A stretch of DNA of 7,199 bases, from NCBI GenBank assembly GCA_019689695.1, contig JADGHA010000213.1, positions 1 through 7,199 on the forward strand, in the 5' to 3' direction. Position numbers and translations under genes: made by a program. Shown here in pieces: positions 1 through 5,453 of this stretch. The stretch comes from Micromonosporaceae bacterium. GTDB lineage: Bacteria; Actinomycetota; Actinomycetes; Mycobacteriales; Micromonosporaceae. The notes under the pieces are model-generated. The model did not search any database. It had not been told where the DNA came from and saw nothing but the letters and a program-made list of their open reading frames with translations. Every line of letters begins with the position of its first letter. The first letter of the stretch is position 1.

Positions 1-29
1 CCGGGAAAGTGCGCATCCAGGAGATCCAC
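1..29 (-). CDS. Possible 5' end of a gene leaving the window on the left
   Basis: A minus-strand GTG at 29-27 opens a frame reading M-D-L-L-D-A-H-F-P to the window edge. It is preceded by a good purine-rich ribosome binding site, GGAAGAGG (44 down to 37), with a 7-base spacer, and it would follow the hydrolase gene in the same direction with a gap of about 44 bases, as in an operon. Only nine residues are visible, so no family can be named. An alternative ATG lies at 16-14 in another frame, with no comparable ribosome binding site. This is a guess from signal placement, not from protein similarity. Confidence 0.35.
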
Positions 30-42
30 CAGGCTGCCTCTT

Positions 43-64
43 CCTGGAAAATGCGGGCTCCAGG
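43..64 (-). terminator. Weak hairpin after the hydrolase gene
   Basis: CCTGGA (43-48) and TCCAGG (59-64) form a perfect 6-bp stem with a 10-base loop, 9 bases beyond the hydrolase stop codon. A third related arm, TCCAGGA, lies at 16-22 and could compete for pairing. There is no U-run. The hairpin overlaps the ribosome binding site proposed for the next gene, so it could sequester that site rather than end transcription. Low confidence either way. Confidence 0.25.
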
Positions 65-73
65 GCGGCGTGG

Positions 74-673
74 TCAGCGGGCGAACCGGTGGCGGCGCAG
101 CCAGGCGACCACGGCGCCGGCCACCGCGGACGGGTCGCCGCGCAGGTCGTGGCGCTCGCCGGGCAGGACATGGACGTCGATCCCGGGCCCGCCGGGCGGT
201 ACGCCGAACGGGTCCCGGTCACCGTTGACGACCAGCGTCGGCACCCCGGTAGGCAGCTCGCCGGCGCGGGACCGCTCCGGCTTGCCGGGCGGGTGCAGCG
301 GGAAGGCCAGCGCCACCACTCCTGCCGCGCCGAGCTCGCGGGCGGTGCGGCAGGCCACCCGGGCCCCGCTGGACCGGCCGCCGACAATCAGCGGCACCTC
401 GGGCACCCGCTCGGCCGCGGCGCGCACCGCGGCACGCCACGCCTCGTCCAGCGCTGGGGCGGGCGCCGGTGCCCGCCGCCCGGCAACCCGGTACGGCTGG
501 GTGACCAGGGCCACGGCGACGCCGGCCGCCAGCGCGGCTGCGCGCACCGCGACCAGATCGGCTGAGGTGACGTCACCGCCGGCGCCGTGGCCGAGGGCGA
601 GCAGGCTCACCACGCCCGTGTCCGGCACCGACAGGGCGACCCTGGCCAGGCCGCGCGGCGTCTGCACATCCAT
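74..673 (-). CDS. Small alpha/beta hydrolase, KANL3/Tex30-type (dienelactone hydrolase-like)
   Basis: A 199-residue cytoplasmic alpha/beta hydrolase; substrate unknown. An early HGAGGD motif (residues 29-34) is the expected oxyanion-hole loop. The nucleophile elbow is G-R-S-S-G (99-103), with Ser101 as likely nucleophile. Asp154 in NGDRDPFG and His175 in PGERHDL complete a Ser-Asp-His triad in the right order and spacing. There is no signal peptide or membrane segment. The length fits the compact single-domain family, which lacks a cap domain. I start it at the ATG at 673, giving MDVQTPRG just before the first strand. An in-frame ATG three codons upstream (682) is equally possible, and neither has a clear Shine-Dalgarno sequence. 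The frame stays open to an ATG at 850, but that 59-residue extension is Arg/Ala-rich and looks like translated spacer. It lies downstream of whiB on the same strand, 192 bases away. The hydrolase call is firm, the physiological role is not. Confidence 0.85.
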   Translation of the reverse strand: MDVQTPRGLARVALSVPDTGVVSLLALGHGAGGDVTSADLVAVRAAALAAGVAVALVTQPYRVAGRRAPAPAPALDEAWRAAVRAAAERVPEVPLIVGGRSSGARVACRTARELGAAGVVALAFPLHPPGKPERSRAGELPTGVPTLVVNGDRDPFGVPPGGPGIDVHVLPGERHDLRGDPSAVAGAVVAWLRRHRFAR

Positions 674-849
674 GCCGCCCATCGTGGCCGATCGCCGGCC
701 CAGGTCGCCGCTGCACCGCGGTGCCGGCCGAGCCGCCGCACTGCGCTGCCGGCCGACTCGCGCCGCACCGCCAGGCTGTGCCGCCACGCTGCACCGCTGG
801 CCGATCGACTGGGCCGCGCTTTCCCGAGCCACCGAACCGCGGTGGGCCA
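674..849. other. Spacer between whiB and the hydrolase gene
   Basis: About 176 very GC-rich bases with several GCCGGCC-type repeats. It has an open frame continuous with the hydrolase, but the encoded residues are low-complexity Arg/Ala. I see no convincing promoter hexamers on the minus strand. The hydrolase may be read through from whiB if the hairpin at 850-864 is leaky. Confidence 0.4.
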
Positions 850-864
850 CCCGCGCGCCGCGGG
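850..864 (-). terminator. GC hairpin directly after whiB
   Basis: CCCGCG (850-855), a 3-base loop CGC and CGCGGG (859-864) form a perfect 6-bp all-GC stem that starts one base after the whiB stop codon (868-866). No U-tract follows, which is common for hairpins acting as terminators or RNA-end stabilisers in high-GC actinobacteria. Position supports the call; short GC palindromes are frequent by chance in such DNA. Confidence 0.4.
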
Positions 865-865
865 C

Positions 866-1309
866 TCAGGGCGAGTTGGCGGATACCAGCTGTCGCAGGC
901 TGAGCATGTCCTCGGGCAACGCGTCGTCGACCTCGCCGGGGGGCGAGCCCTCCCCGGCCGGGTCGCCCTCGCGGACCCCGGGCACCGACCAGAGCCCCTG
1001 GCTGCGCCAAGCGACCAGCATCGCGCGGCGTTCCCGCGGTGTGGTGCCGCCCCATACGCCGTGGCAGTCGCCGACGTCCAGCGCCCACGCCAAGCATGCG
1101 CCCTGCACGTCGCAGGTGCGGCAGAGCGCGATCGCGGCATCGGCCGGCTCGCTCGGCGCCGGAAAGAACGTCTCCGGGTCGACCGTCTGGCACGCGCCGC
1201 GCGTGCGCCAGGCGGGATCCCGGCGACGCTCGCTGAACGCCCGAAGAAGCCTTGGATCCCGTCGTGCGGCGGCAACCTCGTGCGGGCGGGGCATCCGCGC
1301 CCGTGTCAT
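866..1309 (-). CDS. WhiB-family iron-sulfur transcriptional regulator
   Basis: A 147-residue Wbl protein. Such proteins carry a redox- and NO-sensitive [4Fe-4S] cluster and usually act by binding region 4 of the housekeeping sigma factor. The four ligands are visible: Cys40 (RGAC), then C-x2-C-x5-C as Cys63, Cys66 and Cys72 (CRTCDVQGAC). The GVWGG turn follows at 84-88, then the basic TTPRERRAM stretch (89-97) expected to touch DNA. A basic N-terminal region of about 35 residues precedes the domain, and an acidic, Pro/Gly-rich tail (about 111-135) follows it, so it is longer than minimal Wbl proteins such as M. tuberculosis WhiB1. A fifth cysteine, Cys82, sits two residues before GVWGG. The start is the ATG at 1309: GGAGG (1322-1318) lies upstream with a spacer of about 8 bases. 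A longer frame to 1375 has no such site. I cannot assign it to a named subclass (WhiB1-7, WhiD), so no symbol is given. Confidence 0.9.
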   Translation of the reverse strand: MTRARMPRPHEVAAARRDPRLLRAFSERRRDPAWRTRGACQTVDPETFFPAPSEPADAAIALCRTCDVQGACLAWALDVGDCHGVWGGTTPRERRAMLVAWRSQGLWSVPGVREGDPAGEGSPPGEVDDALPEDMLSLRQLVSANSP

Positions 1310-1315
1310 CCACCC

Positions 1316-1322
1316 ACCTCCC
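1316..1322 (-). promoter_or_regulatory. Shine-Dalgarno sequence of whiB
   Basis: On the minus strand GGAGGTG lies at 1322-1316, followed by GGTGG and the ATG at 1309. This is the strongest ribosome binding site among the minus-strand genes and settles the whiB start at 1309 over the longer frame. Confidence 0.75.
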
Positions 1323-1389
1323 CCGTGGGCCGGCCTTGCCGAAGGGCGAGACTCTGCACGCGAAGTCACACCCACTGCCGGCGGTGTGT

Positions 1390-1417
1390 TTTATCGCACC
1401 CGGGCACCGGTAGACAA
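1390..1417 (-). promoter_or_regulatory. Probable whiB promoter
   Basis: Minus strand: a -35-like TTGTCT (1417-1412), a 16-base spacer, and a -10-like GATAAA (1395-1390). Each matches the vegetative sigma consensus at 4 of 6 positions. Transcription would start near 1383, giving a leader of about 75 bases that contains the Shine-Dalgarno sequence. Position and AT-richness support it; the start site is inferred. Confidence 0.45.
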
Positions 1418-1432
1418 GGGGTTACATCGACA

Positions 1433-1449
1433 TTGCGCGAATTCCGCAA
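1433..1449. repeat. Interrupted palindrome upstream of the whiB promoter
   Basis: TTGCG (1433-1437) and CGCAA (1445-1449) are inverted arms around CGAATTC, 15 bases beyond the -35 hexamer of the proposed whiB promoter. This is a usual position for an activator or repressor site. No known regulator motif is recognised. Confidence 0.35.
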
Positions 1450-1595
1450 CGTTCATCCATCCCAATATGGGGCAAATACCAACGGCAGTTCGCGCTGACT
1501 TAACGGTACGTAAGGTGATCGAGCGGCATGTCCGGGTCACAAGATCGCTACGTACGGTAATCAGGCACGTGCACCGGCGTACTCGTGAACGGTCC

Positions 1596-2309
1596 TCAGA
1601 AAAGCCTGAGCTCGGTCGGCTCGGTAAGGGGCAGGGCGTCCACCCGGGCCAGCAGCGAGGGGTCGTTGTTGCGGACATCCCCGACGGCCGGCCCCACCGG
1701 GCGGATCTCCAGCCCGGCGGCGAACTCCTCGGGCGTCGGCGCCAGCAGGTCGGCGCCGGGCTGGCCGGTCAGCCACGACGACCAGCGCGCGGGCGGCAGC
1801 ACCAGCGGCATCCGGTCGTGCACGAAGGCCAGGTCGCCCACGGCAACCGTGGTCACGATGCTGAAGGTGACCACCCGCTCGGGCGCACCTGGGCCGCGCC
1901 AGCTGGTCCACAGGCCGGCGAACGCCAGCGTCGACCCGTCCGCCGGGGTCATGAAGTACGCCTGCTTCCCACTGGCCCGGCGCAGCCACTCGAACCACCC
2001 GTCGGCAGGTACCAGGCAGCGACGCCGGGCGAACGGCCGGGCGTAGGCGCTGGAGCCGGCGAGGGTCTCCGCCCGTGCGTTGATCATGCGGGAGCCGACC
2101 CGCAGGTCCTTCGCCCACGGCGGCACCAGCCCCCAGCGGGCAAGGCTGATCACCGGCTTGTCGACCCGGTCGGACAGGCGTACCACCGGCGCCCGATCGG
2201 TGGGCGCCACGTTGTAGTTCGGGACAACCGCGTCCTGCGTCTCGTCCACCGCGTCGAACAGCTCACTCAGGTCGGCCGAACTGCGCGAGGTCGCGTACCG
2301 CCCACACAT
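1596..2309 (-). CDS. SRAP-domain abasic-site processing protein (YedK/HMCES family)
   Basis: A 237-residue full-length SRAP protein. The family crosslinks to abasic sites in single-stranded DNA through its N-terminal cysteine, forming a thiazolidine adduct that shields the lesion during replication, and can release itself. The hallmark residues are present: Cys2 in MCGRYA, Asn77 in MINARAET, Glu107 in DGWFEW, and His164 in VHDRMP. The start must be the ATG at 2309, since Met removal has to expose Cys2; the in-frame TTG three codons upstream would bury the cysteine and can be excluded. No Shine-Dalgarno sequence is seen, but a TACTTT -10 hexamer ends 7 bases before the ATG, so the transcript is probably leaderless. 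The gene is divergent from aroA, the arrangement of M. tuberculosis Rv3226c and Rv3227. I find no actinobacterial LexA-type CGAAC-N4-GTTCG box in the 122-base gap, so SOS control is not supported despite the family's name. A weak hairpin (CTCAG-AAAAGC-CTGAG, 1595-1610) overlaps the 3' end. Confidence 0.93.
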   Translation of the reverse strand: MCGRYATSRSSADLSELFDAVDETQDAVVPNYNVAPTDRAPVVRLSDRVDKPVISLARWGLVPPWAKDLRVGSRMINARAETLAGSSAYARPFARRRCLVPADGWFEWLRRASGKQAYFMTPADGSTLAFAGLWTSWRGPGAPERVVTFSIVTTVAVGDLAFVHDRMPLVLPPARWSSWLTGQPGADLLAPTPEEFAAGLEIRPVGPAVGDVRNNDPSLLARVDALPLTEPTELRLF

Positions 2310-2431
2310 GCCGACCAAAGTACCGTTGCTCGATCAGCCCACCTGCGCGGCCGCCCGGAAGCTGTCCCGGCAGGCGGGAGCGGCCAGATCGCCGATCACG
2401 CCAGCTCCGCCGTTGGCGGCAAACTGTACGC
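2310..2431. promoter_or_regulatory. Divergent promoter region between the SRAP gene and aroA
   Basis: A 122-base gap between divergent start codons. The minus strand carries TACTTT at 2322-2317, fitting the TANNNT -10 consensus, with 7 bases to the SRAP ATG; no good -35 lies 16-18 bases upstream. For aroA the best candidate is CAAACT (2420-2425), 6 bases before the GTG at 2432, but it lacks the first T of the consensus and is weak. No ribosome binding site precedes aroA. Confidence 0.5.
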
Positions 2432-3769
2432 GTGTCCCAGATGACCGCCACCCGACCGCCGGCCCCGTGGGCCGCGCCGACCGCTACCGCCCCGGTCGCG
2501 GCGACGGTACCCCTGCCTGGGTCCAAGTCGATGACCGCCCGCGCGCTGGTGCTCAGTGCCATCTCGAGCGGCACCTCCACTCTCTTCGCCCCGCTCCGGG
2601 CCCGGGACACCGAGCTGATGGCGGCCGGGCTGCGGGCGATGGGCAAGCATGTATCCACCGTGGATGACGCCCGGTGGGTCGTGCGGCCCCGGCCGACGCC
2701 GGCCGGGCACGGCACGCTCGCCCGCGGGCCGGAGCTGCGCGGGCCGGCGCACGTCGACGTCGGCCTGGCCGGCACGGTGATGCGCTTCCTGCCCCCGGTG
2801 GCCGCGCTGGCCGACGGGCCGGTCACCTTCGACGGCCACCCCCGAGCCCGCCAGCGCCCGCTGGGCCCGCTGGTGGAGGCGCTGCGGACGCTCGGGGTGC
2901 GGATCGACTCCGCGCCCGGCGGAGGGCTGCCCCTGACCGTCCACGGCGCGGGCGGGCTCGCCGGCGGCGAGGTCACCATCGACGCCTCCGCCTCCAGCCA
3001 GCTCGTCTCCGGCCTGCTGCTGGCCGCGCCGGCCTTCACCCACGGCGTCGTGGTCCGTCACGTCGGGCCCCCGGTGCCCAGCGCACCGCATCTGCGCATG
3101 ACGGTGCAGATGCTGCGTTCGGCCGGCGCGGCGGTGGACGACTCGACGCCGGACGTCTGGGTGGTCGAGCCGGGCCGGCTGCGCGGCCGGGCCTGGGACA
3201 TCGAGCCGGACCTGTCCGGCGCCGCGCCGTTTCTGGCCGCGGCCCTGGTCACCGGGGGGACGGTGACGGTGCCGGGGTGGCCGATCGGGACCACCCAGCC
3301 GGGCGACCGCCTGCGCACGCTGCTCAGCCAGATGGGCGGCACGTGCACGCTGAGCCCGGAAGGCCTCACCGTGCGCGGAAGCGGCGTCGTGCACGGGCTC
3401 GACGCGGACCTGTCGGAGGTCAGCGAGCTCACCCCGGTGCTCGCCGCGCTCGCCGCGCTCGCCGACTCGCCGTCCCGGCTGTACGGCGTGGCACACATCC
3501 GGACGCACGAGACCGACCGCCTGGCGGCGCTGGCGCGGGAACTGTCCGGCCTGGGCGCGGAGGTCCGGGAGACCGAGGACGGCCTGGAGATCGCACCACG
3601 ACCACTGCACGGCGGAGTGTTCGAAACCTACGACGACCACCGGATGGCGCACGCGGCCGCCGTCATCGGCCTCGCTGTACCAGGGGTCGAGCTGACCGAT
3701 GTGGCGTGTACGGCCAAGACGCTGCCCGAGTTCCCGGCACTATGGAGCTCCATGGCGGAGCAGAAGTAG
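2432..3769 (+). CDS. aroA: 3-phosphoshikimate 1-carboxyvinyltransferase (EPSP synthase)
   Basis: Transfers the enolpyruvyl group of PEP to shikimate 3-phosphate, the sixth step of the shikimate pathway, in the cytoplasm. The 445 residues match the usual length. Motifs in order: PGSKSMTARA (29-38, with the S3P-binding Lys32), the PEP-binding GLAGTVMR (111-118), PRARQRPL (137-144), SASSQLVSG (186-194), EPDLSGAAPFL (258-268), SELTP (331-335), HETDRLA (359-365), DDHRMAHA (401-408) and AKTLPEFP (428-435). Glu332 stands where E. coli has catalytic Asp313; Glu is usual in actinobacterial enzymes (M. tuberculosis has GELTP). The Asn before the first Arg in E. coli (SNRAL) is Ala here. The GTG at 2432 and the ATG at 2441 are both possible starts; neither has a Shine-Dalgarno sequence, so the start could shift by three residues. 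It leads a two-gene unit with rsgA, nine bases downstream. Identification is secure. Confidence 0.96.
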   Translation: MSQMTATRPPAPWAAPTATAPVAATVPLPGSKSMTARALVLSAISSGTSTLFAPLRARDTELMAAGLRAMGKHVSTVDDARWVVRPRPTPAGHGTLARGPELRGPAHVDVGLAGTVMRFLPPVAALADGPVTFDGHPRARQRPLGPLVEALRTLGVRIDSAPGGGLPLTVHGAGGLAGGEVTIDASASSQLVSGLLLAAPAFTHGVVVRHVGPPVPSAPHLRMTVQMLRSAGAAVDDSTPDVWVVEPGRLRGRAWDIEPDLSGAAPFLAAALVTGGTVTVPGWPIGTTQPGDRLRTLLSQMGGTCTLSPEGLTVRGSGVVHGLDADLSEVSELTPVLAALAALADSPSRLYGVAHIRTHETDRLAALARELSGLGAEVRETEDGLEIAPRPLHGGVFETYDDHRMAHAAAVIGLAVPGVELTDVACTAKTLPEFPALWSSMAEQK

Positions 3770-3773
3770 GAGG
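3768..3773 (+). promoter_or_regulatory. Ribosome binding site of rsgA, overlapping the aroA stop
   Basis: A perfect AGGAGG, two of whose bases belong to the aroA TAG (3767-3769). It is followed by the 5-base spacer CGCAG and then CTG at 3779. It is the best Shine-Dalgarno sequence in the window and has no ATG, GTG or TTG at a working distance, so it points to CTG initiation and to translational coupling with aroA. Confidence 0.75.
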
Positions 3774-3778
3774 CGCAG

Positions 3779-4867
3779 CTGACTGCTGCCAGGCGCCGGG
3801 AGTACGACGAGGAGGACGTGCGGGTCCGTCCGGGACGCTCGTCGCGCCCCCGTACGCGGATCCGGCCCAGCCACGCGGAGGCGGTGGACGGCGTGGTGGT
3901 CGCGGTCGACCGCGGCCGGTACACCGTCCGGGTGGACGACCGCACCGGGCGGGACGCGCAGGCCGGGGGAACCGTTGTCACCGCGATGCGGGCACGCGAG
4001 CTTGGCCGGCGCTCGGTCGTGGTGGGCGACCGGGTGGCCCTGGTCGGCGACACGTCCGGCGCGCCCGGCGCGCTGGCCCGCATCGTCCGCATCGAGCCGC
4101 GCACCTCGGTGCTGCGGCGCAGTGCGGACGACGAGACCACACCCGAGGGGCGGCAGGAGCGGGTTCTGGTGGCCAACGCCGACCAGCTGGTCATCGTCAG
4201 CTCGCTGGCCCAGCCACCGCCGCGGACCGGCTTCATCGACCGGTGCCTGGTCGCCGCGTACGACGCGGAGATCGAGCCGCTGCTCTGCCTGACCAAGGCC
4301 GACCTGGCCGAGCCGGACAGCATCCTGGAGTACTACGCCGAGCTGGACCTGCCGCACGTGCTGTGCCGCCCCGACGCGCCACTGGACGACCTGCGCCGCG
4401 CGCTCACCGGGCGGATCTCGGTGCTCGTCGGGCACTCCGGGGTGGGCAAGTCCACATTGGTCAACCGGCTGGTGCCGGAGGCGGAGCGGGCGGTGGGCGC
4501 GGTGAGCGCGGTCGGCAAGGGCCGGCACACCTCCAGCAGCGCGGTGATGCTGCGCCTGCCCGAAGAAGGGGGGGCCGGCAAAACCGGCGGGCGAGGCCAC
4601 TCGCGCAGCCGGGAGGACCCGGGGTGGATTGTGGACACTCCCGGCGTACGGAGCTTCGGGCTGGCCCACGTCTCTGCGGACAGCCTGTTGCACGGCTTCC
4701 CGGACCTGGTCGAGGGCAGTACGTGGTGCCCGCCGAACTGCGAGCACACGGCATCCGAAGTGGACTGCGGGCTGGACACCTGGGTGGCGCAGGGCCATGC
4801 CGACCCGCGCCGGCTGGCCTCGTACCGCCGCCTGCTGGCCTCCCGCAGCGGCGAGGAGCCGGCCTAG
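3779..4867 (+). CDS. rsgA: Ribosome small-subunit-dependent GTPase A
   Basis: Late-stage 30S subunit maturation GTPase (RsgA/YjeQ), 362 residues if begun at CTG 3779. Numbered from that codon: an N-terminal OB fold (about 35-110) that binds the ribosome; then a circularly permuted GTPase domain with motif order G4-G1-G2-G3, seen as TKAD (172-175), GHSGVGKS (218-225), GKGRHTSSS (246-254) and DTPG (286-289). The C-terminal zinc site follows, Cys317-x3-Cys321-x-His323-x6-Cys330. The first in-frame GTG is at 3818, but its only Shine-Dalgarno match ends 2 bases before it, too close. Starting there would also drop TAARRREYDEEDV, which resembles the N-terminus I recall for actinobacterial RsgA. The CTG is placed correctly after AGGAGG. 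An unusual Gly/Arg/Ser-rich stretch (about 262-281) separates G2 and G3. Same strand as aroA with a 9-base gap, as in M. tuberculosis Rv3227-Rv3228. The stop shares CTAG with the convergent DUF2087 gene. Confidence 0.93.
   Translation: MTAARRREYDEEDVRVRPGRSSRPRTRIRPSHAEAVDGVVVAVDRGRYTVRVDDRTGRDAQAGGTVVTAMRARELGRRSVVVGDRVALVGDTSGAPGALARIVRIEPRTSVLRRSADDETTPEGRQERVLVANADQLVIVSSLAQPPPRTGFIDRCLVAAYDAEIEPLLCLTKADLAEPDSILEYYAELDLPHVLCRPDAPLDDLRRALTGRISVLVGHSGVGKSTLVNRLVPEAERAVGAVSAVGKGRHTSSSAVMLRLPEEGGAGKTGGRGHSRSREDPGWIVDTPGVRSFGLAHVSADSLLHGFPDLVEGSTWCPPNCEHTASEVDCGLDTWVAQGHADPRRLASYRRLLASRSGEEPA
4574..4588 (+). repeat. Small hairpin inside the RsgA insertion
   Basis: GCCGG and CCGGC are perfect inverted arms around CAAAA. 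They directly follow a run of seven G (4568-4574) in the coding stretch for the extra Gly-rich residues of RsgA. The reading frame is intact on both sides, since the G3 motif follows in frame. Confidence 0.5.
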
Positions 4868-5403
4868 ACCTCGACGGGGCCGCCGCTGCGCCAGTAGATG
4901 CCCTGCTCGCGGGTCATCAGCCCCTCGTCGACAAGGTAGCGACGCAGCGAGGCGTGGTCGGGGTGCCACGCGCGCAGCACCGCGTCGACCTCACGCTCCG
5001 GGTAGCGCACGCCGGGCTCGAAGCACGCCGCGATGTGGTCCAGGACGATGCGGCGCTTGCCGCGGGCGGCGGGGATCCGCTCCAGCCGCCCGTCGCGGAC
5101 GAAGGCGCGCAACACGGCCGCCCTCGACCGGTCCGGATCGAGGTCGTCCGGGGCGCGCGGCGCCTTGGCCGCGTACTCCCGGACCGCCTCCTTGAACCCC
5201 GCCTCGTGCGCGACCAGCCAGCCGTCGAGGGTGCGCACCAGCCCGCCCTGCGTCAGCCGGCGCAGCGCACGCTCGGTGTCCCGGGCGGACAGGCCGGTAC
5301 GGGCGGCGACGGCGGCCGGCGACGCGGAACCCAGGACCACCGCGGCGAACACGGCCAACCGGTCGTGCTCGGCCAGCAGCCCGCAGATCTCCTCCGGTCT
5401 CAC
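4864..5403 (-). CDS. DUF2087-domain protein with N-terminal winged-helix-like region
   Basis: A 179-residue soluble protein of unknown function. The C-terminal part (about 95-172) matches my memory of the DUF2087 family: a basic RIPAARGKRRIVLDH segment, then FEPGVRYPEREVDAVLRAWHPDHASLRRYLVDEGL, split here by position as 128-144 and 145-162, and a closing REQGIYWRSGG. The N-terminal part (about 10-62) has the pattern of an ArsR-like helix-turn-helix: AAVAARTGLSARDTERALRR followed by GGLVRTLDGWLV as the wing. This suggests a transcriptional regulator, which is inference. The start is the GTG at 5403, giving VRPEEICGLL. No Shine-Dalgarno sequence is present, but TAGCGT (5416-5411) ends 7 bases upstream, as in leaderless genes. 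An open extension to 5538 would overlap hisN and is rejected. The gene faces rsgA and is divergent from hisN, so it interrupts an otherwise plus-strand run. Confidence 0.85.
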   Translation of the reverse strand: MRPEEICGLLAEHDRLAVFAAVVLGSASPAAVAARTGLSARDTERALRRLTQGGLVRTLDGWLVAHEAGFKEAVREYAAKAPRAPDDLDPDRSRAAVLRAFVRDGRLERIPAARGKRRIVLDHIAACFEPGVRYPEREVDAVLRAWHPDHASLRRYLVDEGLMTREQGIYWRSGGPVEV

Positions 5404-5410
5404 ACGCCCG

Positions 5411-5416
5411 ACGCTA
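5411..5416 (-). promoter_or_regulatory. -10 element of the DUF2087 gene (probably leaderless)
   Basis: On the minus strand TAGCGT fits TANNNT, and the 7 bases after it lead straight to the GTG at 5403. No convincing -35 is seen. With the absence of a ribosome binding site this suggests a transcript starting at or next to the start codon. Confidence 0.45.
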
Positions 5417-5441
5417 TCGCGCGCCGTACCGCCGGATCGAC

Positions 5442-5447
5442 TAGGTT
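5442..5447 (+). promoter_or_regulatory. -10 element of hisN (probably leaderless)
   Basis: TAGGTT fits TANNNT and is followed by six bases and the ATG at 5454, so transcription would begin at the A of the start codon. No Shine-Dalgarno sequence precedes hisN. No good -35 is seen 16-18 bases upstream. Confidence 0.5.
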
Positions 5448-5453
5448 TCGGCC

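Larger units (their letters stand above)
1310..1595. promoter_or_regulatory. Control region upstream of whiB
   Basis: A 286-base non-coding interval, clearly AT-richer than the flanking genes, between the SRAP stop and the whiB start. It holds the likely whiB promoter (1390-1417), a 5' leader of roughly 75 bases, a near-palindrome centred on GAATTC at 1433-1449, and two TACGTA palindromes at 1507-1512 and 1549-1554. I recognise no specific regulator site and no riboswitch. No coding frame here has a plausible start and ribosome binding site. Confidence 0.55.

Noticed and set aside
674..850. Longer hydrolase start at ATG 850
   Set aside because: The extra 59 residues are low-complexity and precede a domain that is already complete; no ribosome binding site is present.
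1540..1548. CAAGATCGC matching part of the right-edge repeat arm
   Set aside because: A 9-base match can easily occur by chance at this scale, and the flanking bases do not match the repeat.
1595..1610. CTCAG-AAAAGC-CTGAG hairpin as SRAP terminator
   Set aside because: The stem has only 5 bp, lies mostly inside the coding sequence and has no U-run.
2310..2431. LexA (SOS) operator for the SRAP gene
   Set aside because: No CGAAC-N4-GTTCG-like site is found; the only GTCGAAC-like match lies inside the coding region without its partner half.
9..2444. 811-codon open frame on the plus strand
   Set aside because: It runs antisense through the hydrolase, WhiB and SRAP genes, is Arg/Ala/Pro-rich without domain pattern, and is a by-product of high GC content.
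2522..2552. EPSP synthase variant residues (PGSKSMTARA, GLAGTVMRF, Glu332) as a sign of glyphosate insensitivity
   Set aside because: The Gly of the GTxMR motif is retained, and the Glu and Phe replacements are, as far as I recall, usual for actinobacterial enzymes; no claim is possible from sequence alone.
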